Source: Cupriavidus basilensis (lineage in GTDB: Bacteria > Pseudomonadota > Gammaproteobacteria > Burkholderiales > Burkholderiaceae). From it: a DNA stretch of 64,000 nt. The position numbers were made by a program, and so were the translations under genes. Positions 41,175 to 50,326 of this stretch are shown here, in pieces; position 1 is the stretch's first letter; each line of letters begins with the position of its first letter. The notes below the pieces were generated by a model. That model did no database searches, was not told the DNA's origin, and worked only from the letters and a program-made list of their open reading frames with translations. The stretch is taken from positions 372,001 through 436,000 of the forward strand of contig NZ_CP010537.1 of NCBI RefSeq assembly GCF_000832305.1, read 5' to 3'.

Positions 41175-41996
41175 TCAGGATTGGCCTTCGGCCGCACCCG
41201 CGCCACGCGGGTACCACAGCAGCCGGCGCAGCATCCAGGCCCCGGCCAGCCCTAGTGGAACCGCTAACGCCCACACGCTGAGCGGCGCTTCCAGCGCCGT
41301 GCTGTCCGGCGCCATCGCGGCTGAGATCATGACGCCGGTGTTCAGGCCCGCGTGCAGGACGATGCCGGGCCACAGCGAACGTGTGCGGCAATAGAGCGCC
41401 GCCGCGAACAGCCCGATGGCGAATGCGATCACGAACTGGTAGATGTTCAGGTGCGCCACGCCGAAGACGAAGGCCGAATACACCGTGGCATCGGCACGCG
41501 CGTACCGCCCCAGCATGCCGCGCAGCAGGATGCCGCGGAAGAACATCTCCTCAACGAACGGCGCGATCACGCACACCAGCACCCAGATGCCGATGCCGCC
41601 GCTCGTCATCTGCGTGATCATGCGCGCGTCGTCGGCGGAAAAGGGGAGCAGCGCCTCTATGCCGACCATGGCCAGGCCGTCGAGCAGCAAGATCAGCGGC
41701 ACCATCAGCAGGATCGGCGGGCCCAACAGGCCGAGCGTGGCCGCCACGCTGGCGCCGCCCTCGTGGAACAGCTTGCGATAGCTCAACCCGCTGGCATGCA
41801 GCAAGGTGCTGAACACCAGCCCGTAGCAGGCCACGCGGATGAGGCTGGCAGCGGCCATCGGCTGCATGCCGTTGCGCAGCAAGGCCGGGCGCAGCAACAT
41901 GGTCAATATCACCTCGACAAACCAGGCCACGAAGGTGAGCGCTAGCGCCCACTGGAAGGTAATCGGTCGGGTCTGGTCTGGCCGGTTGGGATTCAT
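41175..41996 (-). CDS. CPBP-family intramembrane metalloprotease
   Basis: A 273-residue, eight-helix membrane protein of the CPBP/Abi (Rce1-like) family. Catalytic motifs: IAPFVEEMFFRGILLRGML (EExxxR, near residue 148), GVAHLN and HAGLNTG with His. The substrate is unknown; relatives process bacteriocin-like peptides or prenylated proteins. It converges with the FUSC gene and is upstream of the LacI gene in the opposite direction; it has no evident partner. Confidence 0.82.
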   Translation of the reverse strand: MNPNRPDQTRPITFQWALALTFVAWFVEVILTMLLRPALLRNGMQPMAAASLIRVACYGLVFSTLLHASGLSYRKLFHEGGASVAATLGLLGPPILLMVPLILLLDGLAMVGIEALLPFSADDARMITQMTSGGIGIWVLVCVIAPFVEEMFFRGILLRGMLGRYARADATVYSAFVFGVAHLNIYQFVIAFAIGLFAAALYCRTRSLWPGIVLHAGLNTGVMISAAMAPDSTALEAPLSVWALAVPLGLAGAWMLRRLLWYPRGAGAAEGQS

Positions 41997-42235
41997 GGAT
42001 CGCGAGATCTATCGGGGCGAAGGGCTTGTCGTAGACGGCCGTCTCCATTAACGGCAGCGGCACCGCGATTCTGTAGGTTCGGCTGCTCGGAAACGGCGCG
42101 AAAGCCATGCGCGCGGCGCTGCGCCGCGGTACCGATTCTGGGGTCGTCGGGTCTGCCTGGCCAGGTGGGTATACTCTGCGAGTGCGGCGCTCGGAAGCAA
42201 CTATCCGGTCCCCGGCACAACTACCAGCAGAAGCG

Positions 42236-43360
42236 ATGAAGCAGGCAAAAAAAGCCATTGAGGGCAACCCGCCCAGCGAAGAGGGCAGCGGCAAGACACC
42301 GGCAGCGTTGCCGCACGCTCGCAGCTCGCCCCGAGCAACCGGCAGCGCCACGGTGGCCGATGTCGCCAGCATCGCTGGCGTATCTGCCATGACGGTGTCG
42401 CGGGTCCTGAACAACCCGGAACGGGTTTCGCCTCGCACGCTCGCAGTGGTGAAAGGTGCCATCGAGCGCACTGGCTATGTGCCGAACCTGCTCGCAGGGG
42501 GACTGGCTTCACGCCGTAGCCGGCTCGTTGCGGTAGTGGTGCCGACCATCGCGAATTCCATGTTCGCCCAAGTCACGCAGGCGCTCACGGACGAACTCGG
42601 CAAGTCCGGATACCAGGTGATGCTCGGCCTTTCCGGATACGACGTGTCGCGCGAGCAGGAATTGCTGGACGCCATCCTGAGCCGCCGTCCCGATGGCATT
42701 GTGCTGACCGGCACGGTGCATACCGACACCACGCGCACCCGACTGCTCAAATCCGGCATCCCGCTGGTCGAGACCTGGGATATGAGTCCCTCGCCAATGG
42801 ACATGCTGGTTGGATTTTCCCACGAGCAGGTCGGGGAGGCCGTGGCGGAGTATCTGTTGGGCAAGGGGTATCGGCGATTCGGACTCGTGTTCGCCAATGA
42901 CCAGCGTGGCGACGTTCGCCGCAGCGGCTTGCTTGCGGCGTTGGCCAGGCACGGCATCAGCGACGTGCCCCTCGAGTCGGTGCCGGTCCCAACCACCATG
43001 GGCTTGGGCAAGCGGCATTTTGCCAAGCTGCTGGAACGTGCCCCTGGGCTGGACGTCGTGGTCTGCAGCTCCGATCCCTTGGCGCAGGGGGTCGTCGTGG
43101 AGGCGCAAGAGCGGGGCATTGCTGTTCCGGATCAACTCGCGGTGATGGGGTTCGGTGACTACGATTTCGCCGCCGAGTTGTCTCCGACACTCAGTTCCGT
43201 CAGCATCGATGGGAAGGCGATCGGCATTCGCGCCGCGCGTTTCCTGGTCGCCAGGATCGAGAAGACGGAGTCCGCTGGGTCCGAGACCGTTGTCGACGTC
43301 GGTTTCAGCATCATCGAAAGAAGAAGCACCTCAAAAAGCAAATCCAAGAGCACGACTTGA
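42236..43360 (+). CDS. LacI-family transcriptional repressor
   Basis: A 374-residue LacI/GntR regulator. The helix-turn-helix lies after an unusual ~35-residue low-complexity N-terminal extension (TVADVASIAGVSAMTVSRVL, NNPERVSPRTL), then the hinge and periplasmic-binding-protein-like effector domain (SRLVAVVVPTIANSMFAQVT). The C-terminus ends in a Ser/Lys-rich tail (STSKSKSKSTT). Two palindromic sites lie just downstream, before the Bug-dehydratase-Bug genes, which it most likely represses. Confidence 0.87.
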   Translation: MKQAKKAIEGNPPSEEGSGKTPAALPHARSSPRATGSATVADVASIAGVSAMTVSRVLNNPERVSPRTLAVVKGAIERTGYVPNLLAGGLASRRSRLVAVVVPTIANSMFAQVTQALTDELGKSGYQVMLGLSGYDVSREQELLDAILSRRPDGIVLTGTVHTDTTRTRLLKSGIPLVETWDMSPSPMDMLVGFSHEQVGEAVAEYLLGKGYRRFGLVFANDQRGDVRRSGLLAALARHGISDVPLESVPVPTTMGLGKRHFAKLLERAPGLDVVVCSSDPLAQGVVVEAQERGIAVPDQLAVMGFGDYDFAAELSPTLSSVSIDGKAIGIRAARFLVARIEKTESAGSETVVDVGFSIIERRSTSKSKSKSTT

Positions 43361-43407
43361 GTGCGGTTAGGGATTTCCCCGCGAAGTTAAGCCTTGAATC
43401 CGCCGGA

Positions 43408-43421
43408 TGGTAGCGCTAACA
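43408..43421. promoter_or_regulatory. LacI-type operator O1
   Basis: TGGTAGC-GCTAACA, 14 bp with one mismatch from perfect symmetry, centred at 43414/43415. Paired with O2 65 bases away; both contain the AGCGCT core typical of LacI-family sites. Confidence 0.8.
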
Positions 43422-43472
43422 TACAGCCGTTGTTGATCGGCAGGCGAAACGCCCAAGTGGTTCGCCTCGAAA

Positions 43473-43486
43473 TGTTAGCGCTAACA
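43473..43486. promoter_or_regulatory. LacI-type operator O2
   Basis: TGTTAGC-GCTAACA, a perfect 14-bp palindrome centred at 43479/43480, about 100 bases before the Bug start. Sixty-five bases from O1, an integer number of helical turns within error, so looping is possible. Confidence 0.85.
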
Positions 43487-43584
43487 CTTTGCGTGTCTGG
43501 TTGATGAAGAGCGCGTTGGCAACGAGTAGAAGGGCTCGCCCTGTTACGCATGAGGCAGCCCAGTCCATCAGGCAGGAGACACCC

Positions 43585-44580
43585 ATGACCATGATTTGCC
43601 CGGCGCAGGCGCGCCGTTGCGTTCCCTTGATTTGCGTGGCGCTCGCCGCTGCCACGCTGGCGTTGCCGGCGGCAGCGCAGCAGCCATATCCCGCCAAGCC
43701 AGTGAACATCGTTGTGCCGTTCCCCGCGGGGGGCAGCTCCGACGCAATGGGCCGGATCCTGGCCGCAGAACTGCAGGCCCAGCTCGGACAGTCGTTCGTC
43801 GTGGAGAACAAGGGCGGCGCTAATGGCGGGATTGGCTCCGTGGCGGTGGCGCGCGCGGTGCCAGACGGCTACACCCTGTTGATCTCTGGCGTGGGTTCGA
43901 ATGCGATCAACTACGGCCTCTACAACAAGCTGCCGTACGCGGACAAGGATTTTGCCCACATTTCCTTGCTGGCGACCGGGCCGAATGTGCTGGTGGTGAA
44001 CCCTGAGTTTCCGGCCAGGACCATTCAGGAATTCCTCAAGCTCGTCAAGGCCGCGCCTGGAAAGTACCAGGCTGCCAATTCCGGCAACGGGTCTTCGAAC
44101 CACCTGGGCATGCAGATGCTCGAGTCCGCCGCAGGATTCAAGATCACGCCCGTGCCCTACAAGGGCGGCGCCGCTGCCATCAGCGACACGCTCGCCGGGC
44201 ATGTGCCCATCCTCACGCTGAACCAGGACGTTCTGCTGCCGTACGTCAAGTCAGGCAAGCTGCGGCCGATTGCCGTATTCAGCGCCGAGCGGAACCCCTC
44301 GTATCCGAACGTGCCGACCATCGCCGAGTCCGGCTTCCCCGGTTTCTCGGCGGTCTCCTGGTTCGGCCTGGCAGCCCCCGCAGGTACACCCAAGGCCATC
44401 ATCGACAGGCTAGCCGCCGCATCGGAAAAGGCGATGGCCAATCCCAAGGTCAAGGAAAAACTGGAGGCCGCAGGTTTCGTCGTGGTCGGCAGTTCACCCG
44501 CCAAGGCGAACGAGTTCGTCAAGGCGGAAATAGAGAAATGGGGCAAGACCGTCAGGGAATCCGGTGCAATGGTCGAGTAG
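43585..44580 (+). CDS. Bug-family (TctC-like) periplasmic receptor
   Basis: A 331-residue Bug receptor. Signal peptide around RRCVPLICVALAAATLALPA (cut before QQPYPAKPV). Blocks: VPFPAGGSSDAMGRILAAEL, VVENKGGANGGIGSVAVARA, PDGYTLLISG, TPVPYKGGAAAISDTLAGHV. Start MTMICPAQ has AGGAG six bases upstream. First gene of the LacI-controlled unit, ahead of an acid-sugar dehydratase; probable ligand is an aldarate or related acid (inference). Confidence 0.87.
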   Translation: MTMICPAQARRCVPLICVALAAATLALPAAAQQPYPAKPVNIVVPFPAGGSSDAMGRILAAELQAQLGQSFVVENKGGANGGIGSVAVARAVPDGYTLLISGVGSNAINYGLYNKLPYADKDFAHISLLATGPNVLVVNPEFPARTIQEFLKLVKAAPGKYQAANSGNGSSNHLGMQMLESAAGFKITPVPYKGGAAAISDTLAGHVPILTLNQDVLLPYVKSGKLRPIAVFSAERNPSYPNVPTIAESGFPGFSAVSWFGLAAPAGTPKAIIDRLAAASEKAMANPKVKEKLEAAGFVVVGSSPAKANEFVKAEIEKWGKTVRESGAMVE

Positions 44581-44655
44581 GGCCGGCACCAGGCGTCACC
44601 ATGCATCACCAGGCGGCCCCGGTGGGCCGTATCTCAAGGAATCAGGAGCACAAGC

Positions 44656-45813
44656 ATGACCACGCAGCACCAGCCGAAGACCGGCGCAAACGACAACATC
44701 GCATCGATCCGGCTTTCGTCGGTGTACCTGCCGCTCGCGACGCCCATCAGCGACGCCAAGGTGCTGACCGGCAGACAGAAGCCGATGACCGAGATCGCGA
44801 TACTCTTTGCCGAGATCGAGACGGAAGGTGGCGACAAGGGGCTCGGATTCAGCTACGCCAAGCGGGCCGGGGGACCCGGGCAATTCGCACATGCCAGGGA
44901 GATCGCTCCGGCGCTGATCGGCGAGGATGCCAACGACATCGCGCGGCTGTGGAACAAGCTGATCTGGGCGGGTGCATCCGTTGGGCGCAGCGGCTTGGCC
45001 ACGCAAGCCATTGGCGCATTCGACGTTGCGCTGTGGGACCTCAAGGCCAGGCGCGCCAACTTGCCGCTGGCGAAGCTCCTCGGTGCGCACCGCGACTCGG
45101 TGAAGTGCTACAACACCTCGGGCGGCTTTCTTCATACGCCGCTCGACCAGCTCCTGATGAACGCGAGCAAATCGGTGGAGAAGGGCATCGGCGGCATCAA
45201 GCTGAAGGTGGGGCAGCCCGACTGCGCCGCCGACATCCAGCGGGTCGAGACAGTGCGCAAACACCTGGGTGATGGCTTTGCGCTGATGGTCGATGCCAAC
45301 CAGCAGTGGGACCGGCCGACCGCGCAGCGCATGTGCCGCATCCTGGAGCAGTTCAACCTGATCTGGATCGAAGAGCCGCTGGACGCCTACGACTCCGAAG
45401 GCCATGCCGCATTGGCCGCCCAGTTCGACACGCCGATCGCCACCGGCGAGATGCTGACTAGCGTGGCAGAGCACTGGGACCTGATTCGCCATCGCGCAGC
45501 CGATTACCTGATGCCCGATGGCCCGCGCGTGGGCGGCATCACGCCCTTCCTGACGGTGGCAACGCTGGCCGATCACGCGGGACTGATGATTGCCCCTCAC
45601 TTTGCCATGGAGTTGCATGTCCACCTCGCGGCAGCGTACCCGCGCGAGCCGTGGGTTGAGCACTTTGAATGGCTGGAGCCATTGTTCAATGAACGCCTCG
45701 AAATCAAGGACGGCCGCATGCTGGTGCCGACGCGGCCGGGGATCGGTGTGAGCCTGAGCGGTCAAGTGGCCGGGTGGACCCGGGAGCAGGCGGAGTTCGG
45801 CGCCAAGCGGTAA
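44656..45813 (+). CDS. Enolase-superfamily sugar-acid dehydratase (L-talarate/galactarate dehydratase-like)
   Basis: A 385-residue enolase-superfamily enzyme with a mandelate racemase-like active site. Lys182/Lys184 in the KLK motif, metal ligands Asp213 (MVDANQQW), Glu239 (IEEPL) and Glu265 (TGEML), and catalytic His315 (PHFAMELHVH). Its length and the KxK/His pair match L-talarate/galactarate dehydratases, which dehydrate aldaric acids to 2-keto-3-deoxy acids. Flanked by two Bug receptors and under the LacI operators; a periplasmic-binding-to-dehydration module. The exact substrate is unproven. Confidence 0.88.
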   Translation: MTTQHQPKTGANDNIASIRLSSVYLPLATPISDAKVLTGRQKPMTEIAILFAEIETEGGDKGLGFSYAKRAGGPGQFAHAREIAPALIGEDANDIARLWNKLIWAGASVGRSGLATQAIGAFDVALWDLKARRANLPLAKLLGAHRDSVKCYNTSGGFLHTPLDQLLMNASKSVEKGIGGIKLKVGQPDCAADIQRVETVRKHLGDGFALMVDANQQWDRPTAQRMCRILEQFNLIWIEEPLDAYDSEGHAALAAQFDTPIATGEMLTSVAEHWDLIRHRAADYLMPDGPRVGGITPFLTVATLADHAGLMIAPHFAMELHVHLAAAYPREPWVEHFEWLEPLFNERLEIKDGRMLVPTRPGIGVSLSGQVAGWTREQAEFGAKR

Positions 45814-45869
45814 CCGGCAAGCGTGCCGGGCCGGTGCAATGATAAAGATGCGATATAGACGGAGACATG

Positions 45870-46847
45870 ATGCGAAACAGGATCACGACGCTACGCTGCG
45901 TGGCGGCGCTTCTGATGGCTTGTGCCGGTGGCGCCGCCACCGCGCAAGCCAAGTTCCCGACCGCACCCATTCGCATGCTGGTGGGCACGCCGGCGGGCGG
46001 GACCACTGACGTGATCGCCCGGTTGATCGCTGCCAGGATGAGTCAGTCGCTGAGCCAGAGTGTGGTGGTCGAGAACCGCACCGGTGCCAGTGGCCTGATC
46101 GCGGCGGAGAGCGTGGCGAAGGCCTCGGCGGATGGCTACACCGTGTTGATGGCTTCGTCGCAATTGGCGACCTATCGCGCGCTGTATGCGGCCACCAGGC
46201 TGGAACCGGAAAAGGACCTCGAGCCTCTTGGGATTGTGGCCACTTCCCCGTATGTGATGGTCGTGCATCCGTCGCTGCCGGTGAAAACGCTCCCTGAACT
46301 GATTGCGTACGCCAAGGCAAATCCCGGAAAGATCTCCTACGCGGGATCCAGCCCTGGCACCGCCCAGCATCTCGGTTGGGAACTGATCAAGACCAAAGCC
46401 GGCGTCGACATGCAGTACGTGCCTTACAAGGGCACTGGCGCCCTGATGCCCGACCTGCTTGCCGGCCGGCTGCAGGCTGGCATCGACAATGTCGCCATCC
46501 TGACGCCATACATCAAGAGCGGGCAGTTGCGAGGAGTCGCTGTGACGAGTCCGGCCCGCACGCCGTTGCTGCCGGACTTGCCTACCGTCGCAGCCTCCGG
46601 CGTGCCTGATTTCCAGGCCATGGGCTGGTTCGGCGTGTTCGCCACCGGCAAGGCGCCGCCGCAAGCGCTGGCGGCGTTGAGGAGCGCAGTGCGATCCGCG
46701 ATGGCGGCGCCGGAGGTGAGGGAGAAACTGGTGGGCATGGGAGCGGAGCCCCAGAGTGGTGACCCAGCCGAATTGCGCGGCTTGCTCAAACGCGAGTCCA
46801 CCGTCTGGTCCAAGGTGATCAAGGACAACCACATCTCGGCGCCATAG
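45870..46847 (+). CDS. Bug-family (TctC-like) periplasmic receptor
   Basis: A 325-residue Bug receptor. Signal MRNRITTLRCVAALLMACAG, cut before QAKFPTAPIRM. Blocks: VGTPAGGTTDVIARLIAARM, VVENRTGASGLIAAESVAKA, ADGYTVLMAS, QYVPYKGTGALMPDLLAGRL. GGAGA is five bases before 45870; ATG 45867 is adjacent. Second receptor of the dehydratase unit, clearly different from the first (N-terminal block LVGTPAGGT versus VPFPAGGS), so each may bind a different acid. Confidence 0.86.
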   Translation: MRNRITTLRCVAALLMACAGGAATAQAKFPTAPIRMLVGTPAGGTTDVIARLIAARMSQSLSQSVVVENRTGASGLIAAESVAKASADGYTVLMASSQLATYRALYAATRLEPEKDLEPLGIVATSPYVMVVHPSLPVKTLPELIAYAKANPGKISYAGSSPGTAQHLGWELIKTKAGVDMQYVPYKGTGALMPDLLAGRLQAGIDNVAILTPYIKSGQLRGVAVTSPARTPLLPDLPTVAASGVPDFQAMGWFGVFATGKAPPQALAALRSAVRSAMAAPEVREKLVGMGAEPQSGDPAELRGLLKRESTVWSKVIKDNHISAP

Positions 46848-47023
46848 CCGGGCCAGCACGCACCGGGCCGTGCGCATTGTGGCTTTGCGCCCTCGCACCT
46901 GCCAGGTATTAACAATTGATTACAACCGAGGGAGGCCCGTCGCACTATGCTCCCCGAGCCCCAAAACATTGCGGCCGCCAGTACGGCGGCATGCCGTGCA
47001 ACATGAAACGCAGGAAAAAGCGC

Positions 47024-47311
47024 ATGAACAAGATCTACTCGTTTGCCTTGATGGCGATTGCCATGCTGGCAGCGACCTCGGGAGCCGCCCAGGCGCAGCA
47101 TGTTGTCGGGGGGATGGGCGAGGAAGTCAGGCTCGGCGCTTTCAGTGGCCGCGCCGACACTTACCTGGGCGGCCGCAGCCTGCCCGACAGCCATGGGCGC
47201 AAGGCAGCAGGCCGGGACAGGAACCGCACACGAGCCATCGACCGGCAAGCAGTGCGCGCCAGTGGCGCGCGCGGAAGGACGCCTTCGCTTCCCGGCAGAA
47301 ATTTGCCATAG
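47024..47311 (+). CDS. Small predicted secreted protein
   Basis: A 95-residue protein of unknown function. Signal peptide MNKIYSFALMAIAMLAATSG, cut after AQA; mature part HVVGGMGEEVRLGAFSGRAD, then Arg/Lys-rich. AGGA nine bases before 47024; the in-frame starts before it add a basic run. No family recognised. It may be an orphan small periplasmic protein, or the ORF may be chance. The rest of 47312-47608 holds the pac promoter. Confidence 0.45.
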   Translation: MNKIYSFALMAIAMLAATSGAAQAQHVVGGMGEEVRLGAFSGRADTYLGGRSLPDSHGRKAAGRDRNRTRAIDRQAVRASGARGRTPSLPGRNLP

Positions 47312-47542
47312 GGCTCAGAGACACCCTCTTTCCGCCGTTCTGGCGCCCGAGTGCATACCCCTGGTGGGCGAGTCGGGAATGACTTCGCAAGCATTCCGCC
47401 AGGCGCGCCAGGGTACTGTCGCTTCAACGATGCAAAGTGCCGTCTGTCACCGATCCCGGAAGTGACGTTGACTGAATTTCATGGGCCAGGACGCTCCATT
47501 CCGACGCGTTCCTTCCGGGCTGGGATACGCCCCTTAATTAAT

Positions 47543-47570
47543 TGACCGCCCGGTCGGTTTATTTTAGGAT
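47543..47570 (+). promoter_or_regulatory. pac promoter with TetR-like operator
   Basis: TTGACC (47543-47548) and TAGGAT (47565-47570), 16 bases apart, fit -35 and -10. The palindrome ACCGCCC-GGTCGGT (47545-47558) overlaps them with one mismatch, resembling ACCGACCGGTCGGT sites of TetR-family regulators. No TetR gene is nearby. Confidence 0.55.
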
Positions 47571-47608
47571 GTGCCGGCGCCATAAAGAAAAATGACTCCG
47601 GAGACATC

Positions 47609-50188
47609 ATGACCCTGCGCCCCCGCCTTGCCCGCATTGCATCGACTGCCGTCATCCTCGCCCTCGGCGGCATCGCGGATATTCCCATTGGTCTTGCGAC
47701 GGCGCATGCGGCCTCGTCCCATGCCGCGCAGCAGGTCGTGATCAAGCGGGACGAGTATGGCGTGCCGCATATCTACGCGGATACCGCCTACAAGCTTTTC
47801 TATGGCTATGCCTACGCCGTCGCGCAAGACCGGCTGTTCCAGATGGAGATGGCAAAGCGCAGCACGCAAGGAACGGTGGCCGAGGTGCTGGGCGATAAGT
47901 TCGTCAAGTTCGACCTGGCCACGCGCGGCAACTACTGGCCTGCGGCGATCGAGCAACAAATCGCGGCCTTGCCGAAGAGGGAGCGCGACATCCTCGATGG
48001 CTATGCCGCCGGGATGAATGCGTGGATCGCGCAGGTTCGTGCGCGGCCTGACACCTTGATGCCAAAGCAGTTCAACGATGCGGGCTTCAAGCCGTCAGAC
48101 TGGAGCGCATTCGACGTGGCGATGGTGTTCGTCGGCACCATGGCGAACCGCTTCTCCGACAGCACCAGCGAGGTGGACAACCTGGCGTTGCTTACCGCCC
48201 TGAAAGACCGGTATGGTGAAGCGCGTGGCATGGACCTGTTCACGCAGTTGAAGTGGCTCGTCAATCCAAAGGCGGTCACCACCATCGCGGCCGGCGAGCG
48301 TACTTACCCGATACGGCTCGGCGCCCCGGCAGGCACCGGCGAACTTGCCTACGCATTGCCACGCTACGACGGACCGCCGCCGATGGCGCAGCGGCCCGCG
48401 CGCGGCGATGACGGCATGCTGCTCGCGCTCGACACGCAGGCCAACCGCGACACCGTGTTCGCCCAGTATGCGCAGAGCGGCGCCAACGGCCCCGCCGGCT
48501 TCCCGACCACCAGCAATATGTGGGTGATCGGCAAGCAGCGTGCGCGCGGCGCCAAGGCGATCATGCTCAACGGGCCACAGTTTGGCTGGTTCAACCCGGG
48601 TTACACCTACGGTATCGGCCTGCATGGCGCGGGCTTCGATATCGTCGGCAATACGCCGTTTGCCTACCCTTGCATCCTGTTTGGCCACAACGGCAAGATC
48701 TCATGGGGATCGACGGCCGGCTTTGGCGACGACATCGACATGTTCGCCGAGCGCGTCGACCCCGCTCGGCCTGACTTCTACTGGCACAACGGCAAGTGGG
48801 TGCAGATGCAAAAGCGCGCCGAGATCATCCACGTCAAGGATGGCGCGCCTGTGACACTCACCGTCTACCGCACCGTGCACGGCATCGTCATGCAGCGGGA
48901 CGACGCCACGCACACTGCCTATGCCAAGGCACGCGCCTGGAGCGGAAAGGAAGTGCAGTCGCTCCTGGCGTGGACCCATCAGGCGCAGGCGCATGACTGG
49001 AAGAGCTGGACCGCGCAGGCCGCACGACAGGCCCTGACCATCAATTGGTACTACGCGGACCGCCAGGGCAATATCGGATACGCACACACCGGCGCCTATC
49101 CACATCGTCGCACGGGCCACGATCCGCGCCTGCCCGTGCCCGGCACCGGGGAATGGGACTGGCGCGGCGTGCTGCCGTTCTCAACCAACCCGCAGGTCTA
49201 CAACCCGCGCTCCGGCTATATCGCCAACTGGAACAACTCGCCTGAGCAGGGCTACCCGGCCTCTGATCTGTTTGCCTTCCTGTGGGGCGCGGCGGACCGC
49301 AATGTCGAAATCCAGCATCGCATCGAGGCGCACGCGACGCTCGACAGCGACGATGCCTGGCAGATCCTGAAGGACACCAGCCGCTCGGACCTGAACGTGC
49401 GGCACTTCCTGCCGTTCATCCGCGATGCCGCGGCGGCGCTGCCCGCCGACGATCCGCGCCGCCGCCTCGCCGATACGCTGGCGGGCTGGAACGGCATCAA
49501 CGACGACCCGCGCGACACTGGAAAGTACGCCCAGCCCGGCTCGGCCATCATGAACGCCTGGCTCACGTCGATGCTGGCAAGGACCGTCGTCAAGGCGGTT
49601 CCCGCACCGTTCGACAAGTGGTACATGGCCAGCGGCTACGAGACGACGCAGGATGGACCCACCGGCTCGCTGAACCTCAGCACGGGCAGCAAGGTTCTTT
49701 ACGAGGCGTTGCTCGGATCTCGCTCGGCCATTCCCCAGCGCGTGGACCTGTTTGGCGGCGCCGCGCCGGACGATGTCATTCGCGCCGCACTGGGCGACAC
49801 CTGGACATCGCTGTCGGCCAGGTACGGGGACGATATCGCCCGCTGGCAACCGCCAGCCGTGATGCTCACCTTCCGCGCGAACAACTTCTTCGGCATTCCG
49901 CAGGCGGATGCGGCCGAAGCCATTCGCGTGCCGGAGTACCAGAACCGCGGGACGGAGAATGACCTGATCGTGTTCGGCAGTGCCGCCGCTGCCGGCAAGA
50001 CGCAGGCATGGGATGTGGTGGCGCCGGGGCAGAGCGGGTTCGTCGCGCCGGATGGCACGCGCTCACCGCACTACAGCGACCAGCTCCCCCTCTATACGAG
50101 CTTTGGCCGCAAGCCGTTGCGTCTGGAGGCGGGCGAGGTCGCACGCCACACGCGCAGCGAGGAAAGGGTCGCGGTCGCACCGCGATAG
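47609..50188 (+). CDS. pac: Penicillin G acylase precursor
   Basis: An 859-residue Ntn hydrolase, secreted and autoprocessed. Signal peptide residues 1-34. The A chain has [20 protein letters not shown]; a spacer ends before Ser302 in [15 protein letters not shown], the N-terminal nucleophile of the B chain, followed by [20 protein letters not shown] and [20 protein letters not shown]. These match true penicillin G acylases such as the E. coli and Achromobacter enzymes, which hydrolyse phenylacetylated amides including penicillin G. The role in nature is probably phenylacetamide use. Start has a CCGGAGAC site. Stands alone. Confidence 0.9.
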   Translation: MTLRPRLARIASTAVILALGGIADIPIGLATAHAASSHAAQQVVIKRDEYGVPHIYADTAYKLFYGYAYAVAQDRLFQMEMAKRSTQGTVAEVLGDKFVKFDLATRGNYWPAAIEQQIAALPKRERDILDGYAAGMNAWIAQVRARPDTLMPKQFNDAGFKPSDWSAFDVAMVFVGTMANRFSDSTSEVDNLALLTALKDRYGEARGMDLFTQLKWLVNPKAVTTIAAGERTYPIRLGAPAGTGELAYALPRYDGPPPMAQRPARGDDGMLLALDTQANRDTVFAQYAQSGANGPAGFPTTSNMWVIGKQRARGAKAIMLNGPQFGWFNPGYTYGIGLHGAGFDIVGNTPFAYPCILFGHNGKISWGSTAGFGDDIDMFAERVDPARPDFYWHNGKWVQMQKRAEIIHVKDGAPVTLTVYRTVHGIVMQRDDATHTAYAKARAWSGKEVQSLLAWTHQAQAHDWKSWTAQAARQALTINWYYADRQGNIGYAHTGAYPHRRTGHDPRLPVPGTGEWDWRGVLPFSTNPQVYNPRSGYIANWNNSPEQGYPASDLFAFLWGAADRNVEIQHRIEAHATLDSDDAWQILKDTSRSDLNVRHFLPFIRDAAAALPADDPRRRLADTLAGWNGINDDPRDTGKYAQPGSAIMNAWLTSMLARTVVKAVPAPFDKWYMASGYETTQDGPTGSLNLSTGSKVLYEALLGSRSAIPQRVDLFGGAAPDDVIRAALGDTWTSLSARYGDDIARWQPPAVMLTFRANNFFGIPQADAAEAIRVPEYQNRGTENDLIVFGSAAAAGKTQAWDVVAPGQSGFVAPDGTRSPHYSDQLPLYTSFGRKPLRLEAGEVARHTRSEERVAVAPR

Positions 50189-50250
50189 TTCGTGGCTGGC
50201 GGCCTCAGGCCGCCGGCCGGCCAGCGCTTTCGCCAGAAGCTGTCTGGCCG

Positions 50251-50276
50251 AAAAAAAAGCCCGCTTAAGCGCGGGC
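50251..50276 (-). terminator. Intrinsic terminator of porin gene
   Basis: On the minus strand GCCCGC-GCTTAA-GCGGGC is followed by eight Ts. Fifty bases after the porin stop. Confidence 0.85.
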
Positions 50277-50326
50277 CAAGGTCGATAAAGCGTTTTGCGC
50301 TGGGCGAGCAACCCAAGAAGAGCGGC

